Assembly: GCF_021026375.1 (NCBI RefSeq)
Contig: NZ_JAJNDB010000003.1
Coordinates: forward strand, 1 to 64,000
DNA: 64,000 nt
From: Actinomycetospora endophytica
GTDB taxonomy: Bacteria; Actinomycetota; Actinomycetes; Mycobacteriales; Pseudonocardiaceae
Reading direction: 5' to 3'
Below the pieces are notes generated by a model. That model was not told the DNA's origin, made no database searches, and was given only the letters and a program-made list of their open reading frames with translations. Every line of letters starts with the position of its first letter. Within the stretch, counting starts at the first letter, position 1. Positions 47,598 through 56,336 of this stretch are shown here, piece after piece. A program made the translations under genes and the position numbers.

Positions 47598-50222
47598 TCA
47601 GCGCGACGGTCCGGTTCCGGACGACCCTCGTCCGGTGGCCGCGACCGCGACCAGGGCCGACCGGTCGGGGAGCCCGAGGCGCGTGCAGGCGCGGTACACG
47701 TGCGACTCGACGGTGCGGACCGAGACGTGCAGCCGGGCGGCGATCTGGCGGTTGGTGAGCCCCTCGCCCGCGAGCACCGCGACCTCGCGCTCCCGGGCGC
47801 TGAGCGGGATCGGGGCGCCCGCGGCCTGCAGGGCGGGCGTCGTCGCGTCCTCGCACGGCGCCGCGAGCGCCCTCGCCCGTTCCTCGGCCCGGGCCGCGAC
47901 GACGAGCCGCTGGGCGCTCCGGGCGGTGGTGGCGGCCTGTCCGGCGGCGTCGGCGGCCTCGAGGTTCATGCCCGCGTCGTGGAGCTGCTCGGCCACCGCG
48001 AGCAGGCGTTCCGCGTCGGAGCGGGCGAGCGCGGCGGCGTGGGCGGCCGCGAGCCGGGACCGCGGCGTGGCGAGGAGCCGGTCGAGCTCGGCCAGGCGCC
48101 CGGCCTGCTCCCGGTCGCCGAAGCGCACACTCGTCTGGCGCAGCACCACCTCGGCCGCGTGGATGCCCCTGCCGCGGCACCGTTCCGCGCCGGCCCGGGT
48201 GCGCTCGATTCCTTCCCGGGTGCTGCCGGCGGCGACCGCGGCCCACGCCTGCGCGAGATCGTTCTCGAACCCGATGATCGGGATGTGCGGGTGTCGGCGC
48301 CGCTCGGCCTCCTCGACCCAGGTGCGCGCCGCGGCCGCGTCGCCGAGCGTGCCGTAGGACTGCGCGATCATCGCCGACGCCCACGCGCCCCAGCCGCCGC
48401 CGTGACCGGGAAAGGCGGGCAGGGCGGACTCGAGGGCACCGATCGCGGTGCGCGGCCGCCCCGCGCTGAGCGCCATCCGGCCCTCGTAGAGCGCGACGAA
48501 CGGCGGCGCCTGCGGGCCGCCGAGGCCGCGGACCCACTCGAGGCGGTGCCGGGCCGTCTCCCGGTGCCCGCCGAGGTCGGCGTCGACGATCTCCATGTAC
48601 CCGACGTTGCAGGCGACGGCGGCGGTCTCCGGGTTGTGCGCGGCCGTCTCGATGCCGCGCTCGATCGTCGCCGCCAGGTCCCGGGCGCCGCCGGTCAGCG
48701 AGCGCACGTGCCCGACGACGAAGGCCGCGAGCGCCTGCTGCTGCATCGGGCGGGTGTCGTCGGCGAGGACGGCCCCGGCGAGCTCGATCGACTCGTGCAC
48801 GCGCCCGGAGACCCCGAGGAACATGGCCCGCAGCGGATCGAAGGCGGGATTGCGGCTCCCGCCGTGGTGCTCGGCCTCCTCCGCGGCGAGCAGCTCCTCG
48901 CCCGAGCGCGGCGGGTCGGCCTGGAAGTGCCAGGCGAGCCCCCGCAGGATGACCGCCTGCTCGCGCTCGCCGGGGGTGGCGGCGACGTCCGCGGTCTCCT
49001 CGAGGACGGCGTCCGCCTCCTCGCCGCGCATCTCGTAGTCCAGCAGGTGCGCCAGGCCGAGCCGGGCCGGGAACCCGCCGCCCGCGGCGATCGCGGCCCG
49101 CAGCAGTCGCTCCGCCAGCCGGAAGTCGCGCAGGCCCGAGGCCTGGACGGAGGCGGCGACCAGCTCGTCGGGATCGTGCGGCCGGTCGCTGCCGAGGTCG
49201 AGCACGGCGCGCCGCAGCCCGTCCCCGGCGCGGCGGCCGCCGGTCCTCGCGAGGGCGTCGGACAGCTCGCTGCGCAGCCGGCGCGCGCGGGGCACGCTCG
49301 TCCGGGCCCGGACCGACTCGCCGTAGAGCGGGTGGCCGAGGCGGACCTCCCAGCGCTCGCCGTCGGGCTCGACGCTCACCAGGCCCCGCTGCGAGACCTC
49401 CTCGACGGCGGCCGCGCCGGCCAGCCGCTCGAGCATCCCGAGGCCGAGCGGCTCGGAGACCGAGAGCAGCTCCAGGACGCGCCGCTCGTCATCGGTGAGC
49501 GTGCCGATCCGGGTCGCGACGAGGTCGTCGAGGGCGGGGGAGAGGGCGACGGTCCCCTCCCAGATCCAGCTGCCGCCGTCCTGCCGGAGGCGTCCGGCGG
49601 CGCGCTCGCCGTCGACGAGGTGGTGCAGCCAGAGCACGTTGCCCCGCGCGGTGTCGTGGAGCCGCCGCGCGGTGCCCGCCTCGAGGTGGGTGTCGAGCAC
49701 GCTGGCGAGGACGGCGTGGGTCTGGTGCTCCTCGAACGGGGCGAGGTCGAGGCGGGCCGCGGTGCCGTCCTTCCACAGCGCTGTCACCGCGTCCGGGGCG
49801 GGCTCGCCGCTGCGGACGGTGAGCACCAGCCGGGCCTGCCGGCCGGCCGCGATCTGGTGGACGACGGTGGCCGAGGCCGGGTCGAGCAGGTGGGCGTCGT
49901 CGACGACGAGCAGCCGATCGGCCTCACCCCCGGCGAGGGCGGCCACCGCGTCGCGCACGTGGGACAGGTCGACGGACGTCGTCGCCGGGTCGAGGTCGGG
50001 CAGGACGTCCAGCAGGGCCCCGAGCGGGATCTCCTGCGCCGAGGCGGTCGCTCGCACGACGCCGAGCACGGCCCCGTGGTCGCGGGCCGCGAGTTCCCGC
50101 GCGAGCCTGCTCTTCCCCACCCCCGCGGGACCCCCGAGCACGACGGTGCCGTGCTCGCCGAGCGCCTTCTCGGCCGCCGCGAGGTCGTCGTCACGTGCCG
50201 CGAAGGGCCAGGCCTCCGCCAC
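47598..50222 (-). CDS. AAA-type LuxR family regulator (large, copy 2)
   Basis: The product has 874 residues and is colinear with copy 1: Walker A GPAGVGKSRLARELA, Walker B RLLVVDDAHLLDP, C-terminal helix-turn-helix with TNRQIAARLHVSVRTVESH. The strongest likeness is in the middle, around VEPDGERWEVRLGHPLYGES. GTG 50222 is chosen because GGAGGAGG precedes it and the frame continues far upstream without meaning. The tandem pair arose by duplication. The gap between them is 132 nt. Confidence 0.9.
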   Translation of the reverse strand: MAEAWPFAARDDDLAAAEKALGEHGTVVLGGPAGVGKSRLARELAARDHGAVLGVVRATASAQEIPLGALLDVLPDLDPATTSVDLSHVRDAVAALAGGEADRLLVVDDAHLLDPASATVVHQIAAGRQARLVLTVRSGEPAPDAVTALWKDGTAARLDLAPFEEHQTHAVLASVLDTHLEAGTARRLHDTARGNVLWLHHLVDGERAAGRLRQDGGSWIWEGTVALSPALDDLVATRIGTLTDDERRVLELLSVSEPLGLGMLERLAGAAAVEEVSQRGLVSVEPDGERWEVRLGHPLYGESVRARTSVPRARRLRSELSDALARTGGRRAGDGLRRAVLDLGSDRPHDPDELVAASVQASGLRDFRLAERLLRAAIAAGGGFPARLGLAHLLDYEMRGEEADAVLEETADVAATPGEREQAVILRGLAWHFQADPPRSGEELLAAEEAEHHGGSRNPAFDPLRAMFLGVSGRVHESIELAGAVLADDTRPMQQQALAAFVVGHVRSLTGGARDLAATIERGIETAAHNPETAAVACNVGYMEIVDADLGGHRETARHRLEWVRGLGGPQAPPFVALYEGRMALSAGRPRTAIGALESALPAFPGHGGGWGAWASAMIAQSYGTLGDAAAARTWVEEAERRRHPHIPIIGFENDLAQAWAAVAAGSTREGIERTRAGAERCRGRGIHAAEVVLRQTSVRFGDREQAGRLAELDRLLATPRSRLAAAHAAALARSDAERLLAVAEQLHDAGMNLEAADAAGQAATTARSAQRLVVAARAEERARALAAPCEDATTPALQAAGAPIPLSAREREVAVLAGEGLTNRQIAARLHVSVRTVESHVYRACTRLGLPDRSALVAVAATGRGSSGTGPSR

Positions 50223-50262
50223 GACACCCACCTCCTCCGTGATCCCCTCACGACCGGCGCCC

Positions 50263-50278
50263 GAGTGTCCACCATTCG
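50263..50278 (-). promoter_or_regulatory. Upstream motif shared by the two LuxR paralogues, copy 2
   Basis: Read on the - strand this is CGAATGGTGGACACTC, 41 nt before GTG 50222. One base differs from copy 1. Confidence 0.5.
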
Positions 50279-50394
50279 TGCTAGCCGTGGTGACGTCCGT
50301 GTGAAGCAACCGGGTCGGGCCTCCGTCCGGTGATCGTGCGCGAGAACCGGGAGACTGATCCCCGGAGATGTGTCCCGCACCACAGGAGGACCGG

Positions 50395-50961
50395 ATGCAC
50401 GACTTCCACCCCGCGTCGGCGGCCACCGCCCGCGTCGTCGCGCTGGTGACCGACGAGCACCTCGACCTGCCGACCCCCTGCGAGGCCTGGGCGGTGCGTG
50501 ACCTGCTCGAGCACATCGTCGGGTTCACGGCCCACTTCGCGGCCATCGGGCGCCAGGAGGAGTTGAAGGAGGAACCGCCGGCCTCCGGGCTCCCGGACGG
50601 CTGGCGCACGATGGTGGCCGACGCGCTGGAGGACCTGACGATCGCCTGGCGCACCCCGGGAGCCTGGGACGGGCAGGACACGGCCGGGGGGACGACGATG
50701 CCGCGGGCGGCCCTGGGGGTCGTCGCGCTCGACGAGCTCATCCTCCACGGCTGGGACCTCGCGACGGCGATCACGGTGCCGTTCGCCGCCTCCGCGGACG
50801 ACGTGCAGATCTGCCTGCCGTTCGTCGAGCAGTTCTCCGGGATGCAGGGCGGACCCTTCGGCGCACCCCTCGCGGGAGCCCAGGAGGCCGCCGGACTGAA
50901 CCGCTTGCTGCTGCTCTCCGGGCGCGACCCGGCGATCGGGCCGGACGGCGGCGTGGGGTAG
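50395..50961 (+). CDS. TIGR03086-type / mycothiol-dependent maleylpyruvate-isomerase-fold protein
   Basis: The product has 188 residues. It begins with the DinB-like helical bundle signature LDLPTPCEAWAVRDLLEHIVG, where the His of LLEHIVG and later LDELILHGWDLATA would bind a metal. Such proteins use mycothiol in actinobacteria. ATG 50395 follows AGGAGGA by 4 nt. It is divergent from the LuxR gene. The substrate is unknown. Confidence 0.85.
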   Translation: MHDFHPASAATARVVALVTDEHLDLPTPCEAWAVRDLLEHIVGFTAHFAAIGRQEELKEEPPASGLPDGWRTMVADALEDLTIAWRTPGAWDGQDTAGGTTMPRAALGVVALDELILHGWDLATAITVPFAASADDVQICLPFVEQFSGMQGGPFGAPLAGAQEAAGLNRLLLLSGRDPAIGPDGGVG

Positions 50962-50994
50962 TGTTCGGAGCGCTGCAGCGGTCGGGCAGCGGTT

Positions 50995-51079
<85 letters not shown>

Positions 51080-51082
<3 letters not shown>

Positions 51083-51108
51083 CCCGTTGACACAGGTCAG
51101 CGGGGCTT
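51080..51108 (+). terminator. Terminator after tRNA-Pro
   Basis: AGCCCCGTTGAC pairs with GTCAGCGGGGCT (12 bp with one G-T pair) around ACAG, followed by TTC. The second copy near 54560-54587 has lost one base of the stem. Confidence 0.8.
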
Positions 51109-51137
51109 TCGTCTGTCCGCACCACGATCATTCGTGA

Positions 51138-51320
51138 TCACACCGCCCGGAGTACGGGGCCACTGTGGGACCCGCGCAGGTAGTTGGTCAGCAGCCCGCC
51201 CGCACCGAGGACGGCGTCGTGGTCCGGGTGCAGGTACCGCTGGGGGGTCGTGAGAGAGCCGTGTCCGGCGATCTTGCGGAGGGGATGGACCGGGACTCCG
51301 GCGGGTAAGCGAAGGATCAT
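51138..51320 (-). pseudogene. Tyrosine integrase, C-terminal fragment
   Basis: Only about 60 residues remain. They read IAGHGSLTTPQRYLHPD, which matches the end of phage-type tyrosine recombinases with the conserved GH and the Tyr nucleophile, and end RGSHSGPVLRAV. The catalytic Arg and the HxxR part are missing. The break coincides with the start of the alpha/beta hydrolase gene. The position and direction next to tRNA-Pro are those of an element integrase. Confidence 0.75.
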
Positions 51321-52122
51321 GACCGACGCAACGTTGAATCACGTCCGCCGGGGAACCGGTCCGCCGCTCCTGCTCGTTCACGGCCTCGGAGGGTCATGGC
51401 GGTCGTGGGACACCGTCATCGACGACCTCGCCGCGCACCGAGAGGTCATCGCTGTGGACCTGCCCGGCTTCGGCGCTACGCCGCCGCTCGCGGGTGAGGT
51501 GTCGATCGCGACGCTGACCGACGCGCTGCAGACCTTCATGCAGGACCAGGGTCTGGCCGAGGCCGACACCGTCGGAAGCTCGATGGGCGCCCGCATCGTG
51601 CTCGAACTGGCGCGTCGCGGGACCGGGGGCGACACCGTCGCGCTCGACCCCGGCGGGTTCTGGACCCCCGCCGAGCGCCGGGTGTTCAGCGCGTCGCTGC
51701 GGGCGTCGATGGCGCTGGTGCGGCGGATCGCGCCCGCGCTGCCGACCCTGTTGGGCAATCCTGTCGGTCGGACGGCGTTGCTCGCCCAGTTCTCCGCGCG
51801 GCCGTGGGCGTTGCGACCTGAGGTCCCGCTCGAGGAGCTGCGTCGGTTCCTGGCCTCGCCGTCGTTCGACGCCGCCCTCGACGCTCTGACCGACGGCCCG
51901 ACCCAGGACGGCGCCCCGCAGGGCACCGTGCCCGGTCGGGTCACGATCGGCTGGGGCCGCCGGGACGGGGTGACGCTGCCCCGTCAGGCCGCGCGTGCTC
52001 AACGGGCGTTTCCCGACGCCACCCTGCGCTGGTTCGACGCCTGCGGGCACTTCCCCCAGTGGGACGCCCCGACCGAGACCGTGGCACTGATCCTCGCCTC
52101 GACCGGGGCCCGAGTCGGCTGA
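51319..52122 (+). CDS. Alpha/beta hydrolase
   Basis: The product has 267 residues. LLLVHGLGGSWRSWD is the oxyanion-hole HG motif, VGSSMGARIVLEL holds the Ser nucleophile, and ACGHFPQWDAP holds the catalytic His. The Asp is probably in IGWGRRDGVTLP. ATG 51319 follows GAAGGA. The substrate cannot be told from sequence. It is element cargo. Confidence 0.88.
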   Translation: MTDATLNHVRRGTGPPLLLVHGLGGSWRSWDTVIDDLAAHREVIAVDLPGFGATPPLAGEVSIATLTDALQTFMQDQGLAEADTVGSSMGARIVLELARRGTGGDTVALDPGGFWTPAERRVFSASLRASMALVRRIAPALPTLLGNPVGRTALLAQFSARPWALRPEVPLEELRRFLASPSFDAALDALTDGPTQDGAPQGTVPGRVTIGWGRRDGVTLPRQAARAQRAFPDATLRWFDACGHFPQWDAPTETVALILASTGARVG

Positions 52123-52150
52123 GCGCACGCGGCCGACCCATGTGGTTCGG

Positions 52151-53233
52151 TCAGGGGTGGATGCTGACGGTGATCGAGGGCCAGGCGTTGTTGATGTAGC
52201 CCTTGGGGTTCCAGAGGCTGGCGGCGTGCTCGGGTTGCAGGGCAGCGGTGCTGTCCCAGGCACGGGCGACGATCTGGTGCTGCCCGGCGGGCAGGGTCAC
52301 CGTGGTATGCCAGAGCCGCCAGGCCCAGCGGCCGAGACGCCGGTCGAGGTCGGCCTGGGCCCAGCTGCGTCCGCCGTCGACCGAGACGTCGACCCGGACG
52401 ACGTCGCGGTCGCCGCCGGCGTAGGCGTAGCCGCTGATCTCGACGGGTCCGGCCGGTAGCACGGCCTGGTCATCGGGTCGCAGGATCTCCGAGTTCAGCG
52501 CGACCGCGGTGAGTGCCACCCCGTCACCCGGGGCGGGGTCGTCGTTCTCGGGCGGCAGCAGCCGGTAGGCGCTCTGCTGGAAGAAGTTGTCCGAGGGGTG
52601 GTCCTGGGCGGTGATCCGCTCGATCCACTTCACGCTGCGGGCCCCGATCCAGCCCGGGACCACCACCCGCACGGGCGCGCCGTGCGCGTCCGGCAGTGGC
52701 TGGCCGTTCATCTGCCAGGCCAGCAGGACCTCGCCGGAGACGGCCTTGTCGGTCGAGATGGAGCCGCCGTACGGCGCCGGCGGCTGGGCTTCGGGGGCGA
52801 CGTCGGGGGCGAGGAACGCGATTTCAGAGGCGTCCGAGCGCAGCCCGGCCGCGGCCAGCACGTCGGCCAGGCGGGCGCCGCGCCAGCGGGCGGTCGAGGT
52901 GGCGGCCGGCCCCCAGGGGTGCTGGCCGGGGATGTCGCGCACCGCCAGCAGCCCGGCGCGGCGGTTGCCCGCGCACTGCAGCGTGGCCACGACCTCGTGG
53001 GCCTCGAAGCGGGTCTGCAGCTCCTCGAGGGAGAGCGTCAGGGCGCGATCAACCAGCCCGTCGACCACGAGACGCCACGTGTCGGGATCGGTGGTCGGCA
53101 TCCTGCCGTGGTTGCGGCCGTAGAAGCTCTCGATCGGGGTGATCGCCTCGCCGGCCAGCGCTCCGCGGGGCGGCTCGGCGTTGTAGGGCTCCTGCTCGTG
53201 GACCACCATGTCAGCGCGCTTGGTGATCGTCAT
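52151..53233 (-). CDS. Sulfite-oxidase-like molybdopterin protein
   Basis: The product has 360 residues. The molybdopterin domain has ITPIESFYGRNHGRMP near the start and TLQCAGNRR, whose Cys ligates molybdenum. The GWIGARSVKWIERITA segment and a C-terminal dimerisation domain (Ig-like, ending TVSIHP) match sulfite oxidases. No haem domain and no Tat or Sec signal are visible, so it is probably cytoplasmic. GGAGGAGGT precedes ATG 53233. A LysR gene lies 98 nt upstream on the same strand. Confidence 0.9.
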   Translation of the reverse strand: MTITKRADMVVHEQEPYNAEPPRGALAGEAITPIESFYGRNHGRMPTTDPDTWRLVVDGLVDRALTLSLEELQTRFEAHEVVATLQCAGNRRAGLLAVRDIPGQHPWGPAATSTARWRGARLADVLAAAGLRSDASEIAFLAPDVAPEAQPPAPYGGSISTDKAVSGEVLLAWQMNGQPLPDAHGAPVRVVVPGWIGARSVKWIERITAQDHPSDNFFQQSAYRLLPPENDDPAPGDGVALTAVALNSEILRPDDQAVLPAGPVEISGYAYAGGDRDVVRVDVSVDGGRSWAQADLDRRLGRWAWRLWHTTVTLPAGQHQIVARAWDSTAALQPEHAASLWNPKGYINNAWPSITVSIHP

Positions 53234-53331
53234 CGTCGTCACCTCCTCCGCCAGCCCGTCCCGGGCCGGTCGTCTACCCTTCACGGTGGCGGTGCGCAGC
53301 CCACGGCGGTAGCCGTCGCGGTGTTGCGGGG

Positions 53332-54303
53332 TCACAAGCTCAGGTTGTGGCCCGCTCCGGTGCGCCACGTCGCCCGCGCGGGCCGTGTCCGGTGCTCGTG
53401 GGCAGCCCGGGCGCGGGCGAGCAGCGCGGCGGCGGCGCCATCGGGTGCCCGTCCGCGACGCCAGATCGCGGTCAGCCGGCGTCCGAGCGCCACGCCGCGC
53501 ACCGGCAGCGTGACCAGCGTGCCCGCCTCGAGCTCGCCGGCCACGGCCAACGAGCTCAGCACCGCCGGCGCGACACCGTCGGCCACCGCCGCCTTGATCG
53601 CGGTGGTCGAGGCCAGCTCCAGCACCGGGGCCGCCGTCGGGCCTGCGCCCGCGGTCTCGAGGGCGCGCTCGAGGAACTCCCGGGTACCCGATCCCGTCTC
53701 GCGGGTCACCAGCGGCGTGGCGGCCAGCTGCGCGGGGATGACCGCGCGGCGCCGGGCCCACCGATGGGTCGGCGCCATCACCAGCACCAGCTCATCATGG
53801 CCCATGACCTGGGAGTCGAGATCGTCGCCGATCTCGGGGCCTTCGACGAACCCGAGGTCGGCTGCTCCGGTACGCACGTCGTCGGCGACCTCGGTGGAGT
53901 TGCGCGTGGTCAGCGACACCGAGGTCTCGGGCAGCTCGGTGCGCAGCGCGACCAGCCACCGCGGCAGCAGGTACTCGGCCACGGTCAAGCTCGCCGCCAC
54001 CCGCAGCCGGCCGGTGTGCTCTGCCTGTAGCGCGGCCACGCCCTCTTCCATCGCCCACGCGGCGTCGACCGCGCCGCGGGCCCAGTCCGCGACCAGCGAC
54101 CCGGCCGGGGTCAGCCGGGTGCCCTGCGGTGAGCGTTCGAACAAGGTCAGCCCGAGCGCCTCCTCCAGCGCCCGGACGCGGGCACTGACCGCGGCCTGGG
54201 AGACGCCGTGCTCGGTCGCGGCCCGTCCCATGCTGCCCAGGGCAGCCACCGACAGGGCCATCTCGTACACCGCGAGATCGGCGACCCGCCTCGGCAACGC
54301 CAC
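53332..54303 (-). CDS. LysR family transcriptional regulator
   Basis: The product has 323 residues. The N-terminal helix-turn-helix includes ALGSMGRAATEHGVSQAAVSARVRALE and is followed by a periplasmic-binding-like effector domain. The effector part has the CysB-like sulfate-pocket style Thr (VTRETGSGTREFL). GTG 54303 is chosen because TAAGCT lies 6 nt upstream (leaderless). It probably regulates the adjacent sulfite-oxidase-like gene; a sulfur signal is inference. Confidence 0.88.
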   Translation of the reverse strand: MALPRRVADLAVYEMALSVAALGSMGRAATEHGVSQAAVSARVRALEEALGLTLFERSPQGTRLTPAGSLVADWARGAVDAAWAMEEGVAALQAEHTGRLRVAASLTVAEYLLPRWLVALRTELPETSVSLTTRNSTEVADDVRTGAADLGFVEGPEIGDDLDSQVMGHDELVLVMAPTHRWARRRAVIPAQLAATPLVTRETGSGTREFLERALETAGAGPTAAPVLELASTTAIKAAVADGVAPAVLSSLAVAGELEAGTLVTLPVRGVALGRRLTAIWRRGRAPDGAAAALLARARAAHEHRTRPARATWRTGAGHNLSL

Positions 54304-54309
54304 AACCAC

Positions 54310-54315
54310 AGCTTA
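54310..54315 (-). promoter_or_regulatory. -10 box of a leaderless promoter for the LysR gene
   Basis: On the - strand TAAGCT ends 6 nt before GTG 54303. Confidence 0.5.
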
Positions 54316-54374
54316 TGGGTCGCAGTGGGCTTCTCGGCAGCTGGTGGTCAGGGGCGGTATCCGGCGAGCCGGGC

Positions 54375-54399
54375 GGTGGAGGCAGCAAGCGCCTCCACC
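54375..54399. other. Hairpin in the gap between the LysR gene and the second tRNA fragment
   Basis: GGTGGAGGC (54375-54383) pairs with GCCTCCACC (54391-54399) around a 7-nt loop. The stretch 54316-54506 holds no convincing gene. Confidence 0.5.
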
Positions 54400-54506
54400 C
54401 GCCGTGGTGCGAACGACCGGCTACACCAGGCCTCTCCAGGTACGTGGAGACATTCGGGCGAGACCCGAGGCCCTGGCAGAAGCTGTAGGACACGCCGTCC
54501 GACACT

Positions 54507-54562
54507 CTGGGGGTCAAGGGGTCGCAGGTTCACATCCTGTCGTCCCGACACACACGACAAGC
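54507..54562 (+). repeat. Attachment-site copy 2 (truncated tRNA-Pro)
   Basis: The anticodon-loop-to-3'-end half of tRNA-Pro is repeated here with one base change. The 5' half of the tRNA is absent, so this is not a functional tRNA. A decayed copy of the tRNA terminator and integrase end follow to about 54690. Confidence 0.88.
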
Positions 54563-54614
54563 TCGTTGACGCAGGTCAACGGGGCTTTCGTCTGTCCGCA
54601 CCACGATCATTCGT

Positions 54615-54690
54615 GATCCCGCCCCGGAGTACAGGTCCGCTGTGGGACCCGCGCCTGTAGGTGGCCAGCAGTAGCCCGTCCGCGCCGCGG
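54615..54690 (-). pseudogene. Second integrase C-terminal remnant
   Basis: On the - strand the text reads DGLLLATYRRGSHSGPVLRG, parallel to GGLLTNYLRGSHSGPVLRAV of the first remnant. No stop is kept and nothing upstream resembles an integrase. It implies a second, different element that was inserted at the same site. Confidence 0.6.
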
Positions 54691-54877
54691 ACGGCGCGGC
54701 GCGGCGCGCTCGGGTCGGGTTGACCGTTCGGCACCCTCTCTCCCCGGGCTCACTCCTGACGCGGTGTCCCGACCAAGGTCACCCGCGCTGGGTGAGGTGA
54801 CGGTCGCGCCGACTGACGACGATGACGGACGGCTCCACAGCGGTCCGGCGACGTCGATACAGAGGATGTTGATCACG

Positions 54878-56245
54878 ATGGCAGGCGATCTGGGCAGGCC
54901 GAGGATTCATCCGTCCTACGCGGCCGAGGTCGGTCGGGTGGCGTATCTGTGGGGCTGGCCGCTCGTGAACATGCACAACCGCCGGGTGTTCCTGGAGCAG
55001 TTGCCCGGTCCATGTCTCATGTCCGGAATCGTTCCCGCCGGGCCTCCTGGGCACATCGGGATGCTCCGGGACTACATCCGACCTGAGGAACGCCTGGTGG
55101 CCTGCCCCAACCAGGACGTCGTCTACGGCTTCGGCGCCCTCGACGCGCAGCGGGGCCCGTCGGTGGTGCAGGTGCCTGACTTCGGTGACCGGTTCTGGGT
55201 CTATCAAGCCGTCGACCAGCGTACGGACTCGTTCGTCGAGCTCGGCAAGATGTACGGGACGCCCCCTGGTCATTACCTCCTCGCCCCGACCGGCTGGGAA
55301 GGTGAAGTACCCGAAGGAATCATCAAGGTCTTCCGATACGACACCCGGGTTGCGGTCGTGATCCCCCGGGTCTTCATGGACGACACCGAAGCGGATCGTG
55401 TCGCCGTGGGTCCGCTGGTCGACCAGATCACCGTCTATCCACTCGAGGACTACGACGGGACCATGAAGACCGTCGACTGGGGTGGCGTCCCCTCCTTCGG
55501 CGAGGAAGCGGACTCCGGCGGCGAGACCGAGACCCAGTGGGTGGACCCGGCGACTTTCTTCGACGTCCTGGGCGAGGTGCTCGAGGAGGTACCTCCGCGG
55601 GCCGGCGAGGAAGCCCTCTACGACTGGTTCCGCCCGGTGCTGGAAGCAGCGTCTCGAGAACCGCAGATCGCTGCCGTGCTGAAGCAGGCCGCCATGGACG
55701 CCGATGCGACGGTGGACGAGCTTTTCGAGTTCCGTCACTATGGCCTCCCTGCCGGCCATTTCTGGAGTACTCAGCGCTCCGGCGCCGCCTTCGGGACCGA
55801 CTATCTCATGCGCACCGCGGTCGGAAAGTCCAACATCTTCGTCAATACCGCGAACGAGACGACCTATTACTATCTCGATCTCGACGCCGCGGGTGAGCGG
55901 CTGGACGGCAGGCATACCTATTCCGTGCACTTCGCGGCGGAGCGCATCCCGCCGGTTCGGGGCTTCTGGTCGCTCACCGTCTACAACAAGCACCACTTCT
56001 TCCATCCGAACCCGCTCGACCGCTACTCGCTCGGAACCAAGAACCAACACCTCCATGTCGGGGCCGACGGCTCGCTGACTCTCACCGCGGGCGGTGACGC
56101 CCCGAGTGACCCCGCGCAGCTCTCCAACTGGCTCCCGGCACCCGCCGACGAGTTCACGCTCTACCTGCGTGCCTACTGGCCCGAGCAGTCGATCGTCGAC
56201 GGCGTCTGGGAGCCTCCGGCCGTGGTGCGCATCGACACGGCCTGA
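54878..56245 (+). CDS. DUF1254/DUF1214 domain protein
   Basis: The product has about 455 residues. The N-terminal part (AYLWGWPLVNMHNRR, PNQDVVYGFGALD, FWVYQAVDQRTDSF) is DUF1254 and the C-terminal part (GFWSLTVYNKHHFFHPN, RYSLGTKNQHL) is DUF1214. There is no signal peptide from this start. The start is uncertain: ATG 54866 and GTG 54797 are also in frame. Codon use is less GC-biased than the neighbours, which supports transfer. It lies between the second and third tRNA fragments. The function of the family is not established. Confidence 0.8.
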   Translation: MAGDLGRPRIHPSYAAEVGRVAYLWGWPLVNMHNRRVFLEQLPGPCLMSGIVPAGPPGHIGMLRDYIRPEERLVACPNQDVVYGFGALDAQRGPSVVQVPDFGDRFWVYQAVDQRTDSFVELGKMYGTPPGHYLLAPTGWEGEVPEGIIKVFRYDTRVAVVIPRVFMDDTEADRVAVGPLVDQITVYPLEDYDGTMKTVDWGGVPSFGEEADSGGETETQWVDPATFFDVLGEVLEEVPPRAGEEALYDWFRPVLEAASREPQIAAVLKQAAMDADATVDELFEFRHYGLPAGHFWSTQRSGAAFGTDYLMRTAVGKSNIFVNTANETTYYYLDLDAAGERLDGRHTYSVHFAAERIPPVRGFWSLTVYNKHHFFHPNPLDRYSLGTKNQHLHVGADGSLTLTAGGDAPSDPAQLSNWLPAPADEFTLYLRAYWPEQSIVDGVWEPPAVVRIDTA

Positions 56246-56255
56246 GTCACTTCGC

Positions 56256-56280
56256 GGTGGTTCGAATCCTGGCGTCCCGT
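56256..56280 (+). repeat. Possible third tRNA-Pro 3' end fragment
   Basis: GGTTCGAATCC followed by TGGCGTCCCG resembles the T loop and acceptor end of the tRNA-Pro at 51046-51067. The T stem no longer pairs on its 5' side. It follows the DUF1254 gene immediately and may be the far end of the second element. Confidence 0.5.
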
Positions 56281-56336
56281 CCGTGTTCCGATCGTCGACC
56301 GGTGCCGGGTGGTGGTGGGCGGGAAGCGTCGATCGG

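Noticed and set aside
54507..54548. A second tRNA-Pro gene
   Set aside because: Only the part from the anticodon loop to the 3' end is present; the D arm and 5' acceptor strand are missing, so it is an attachment-site copy.
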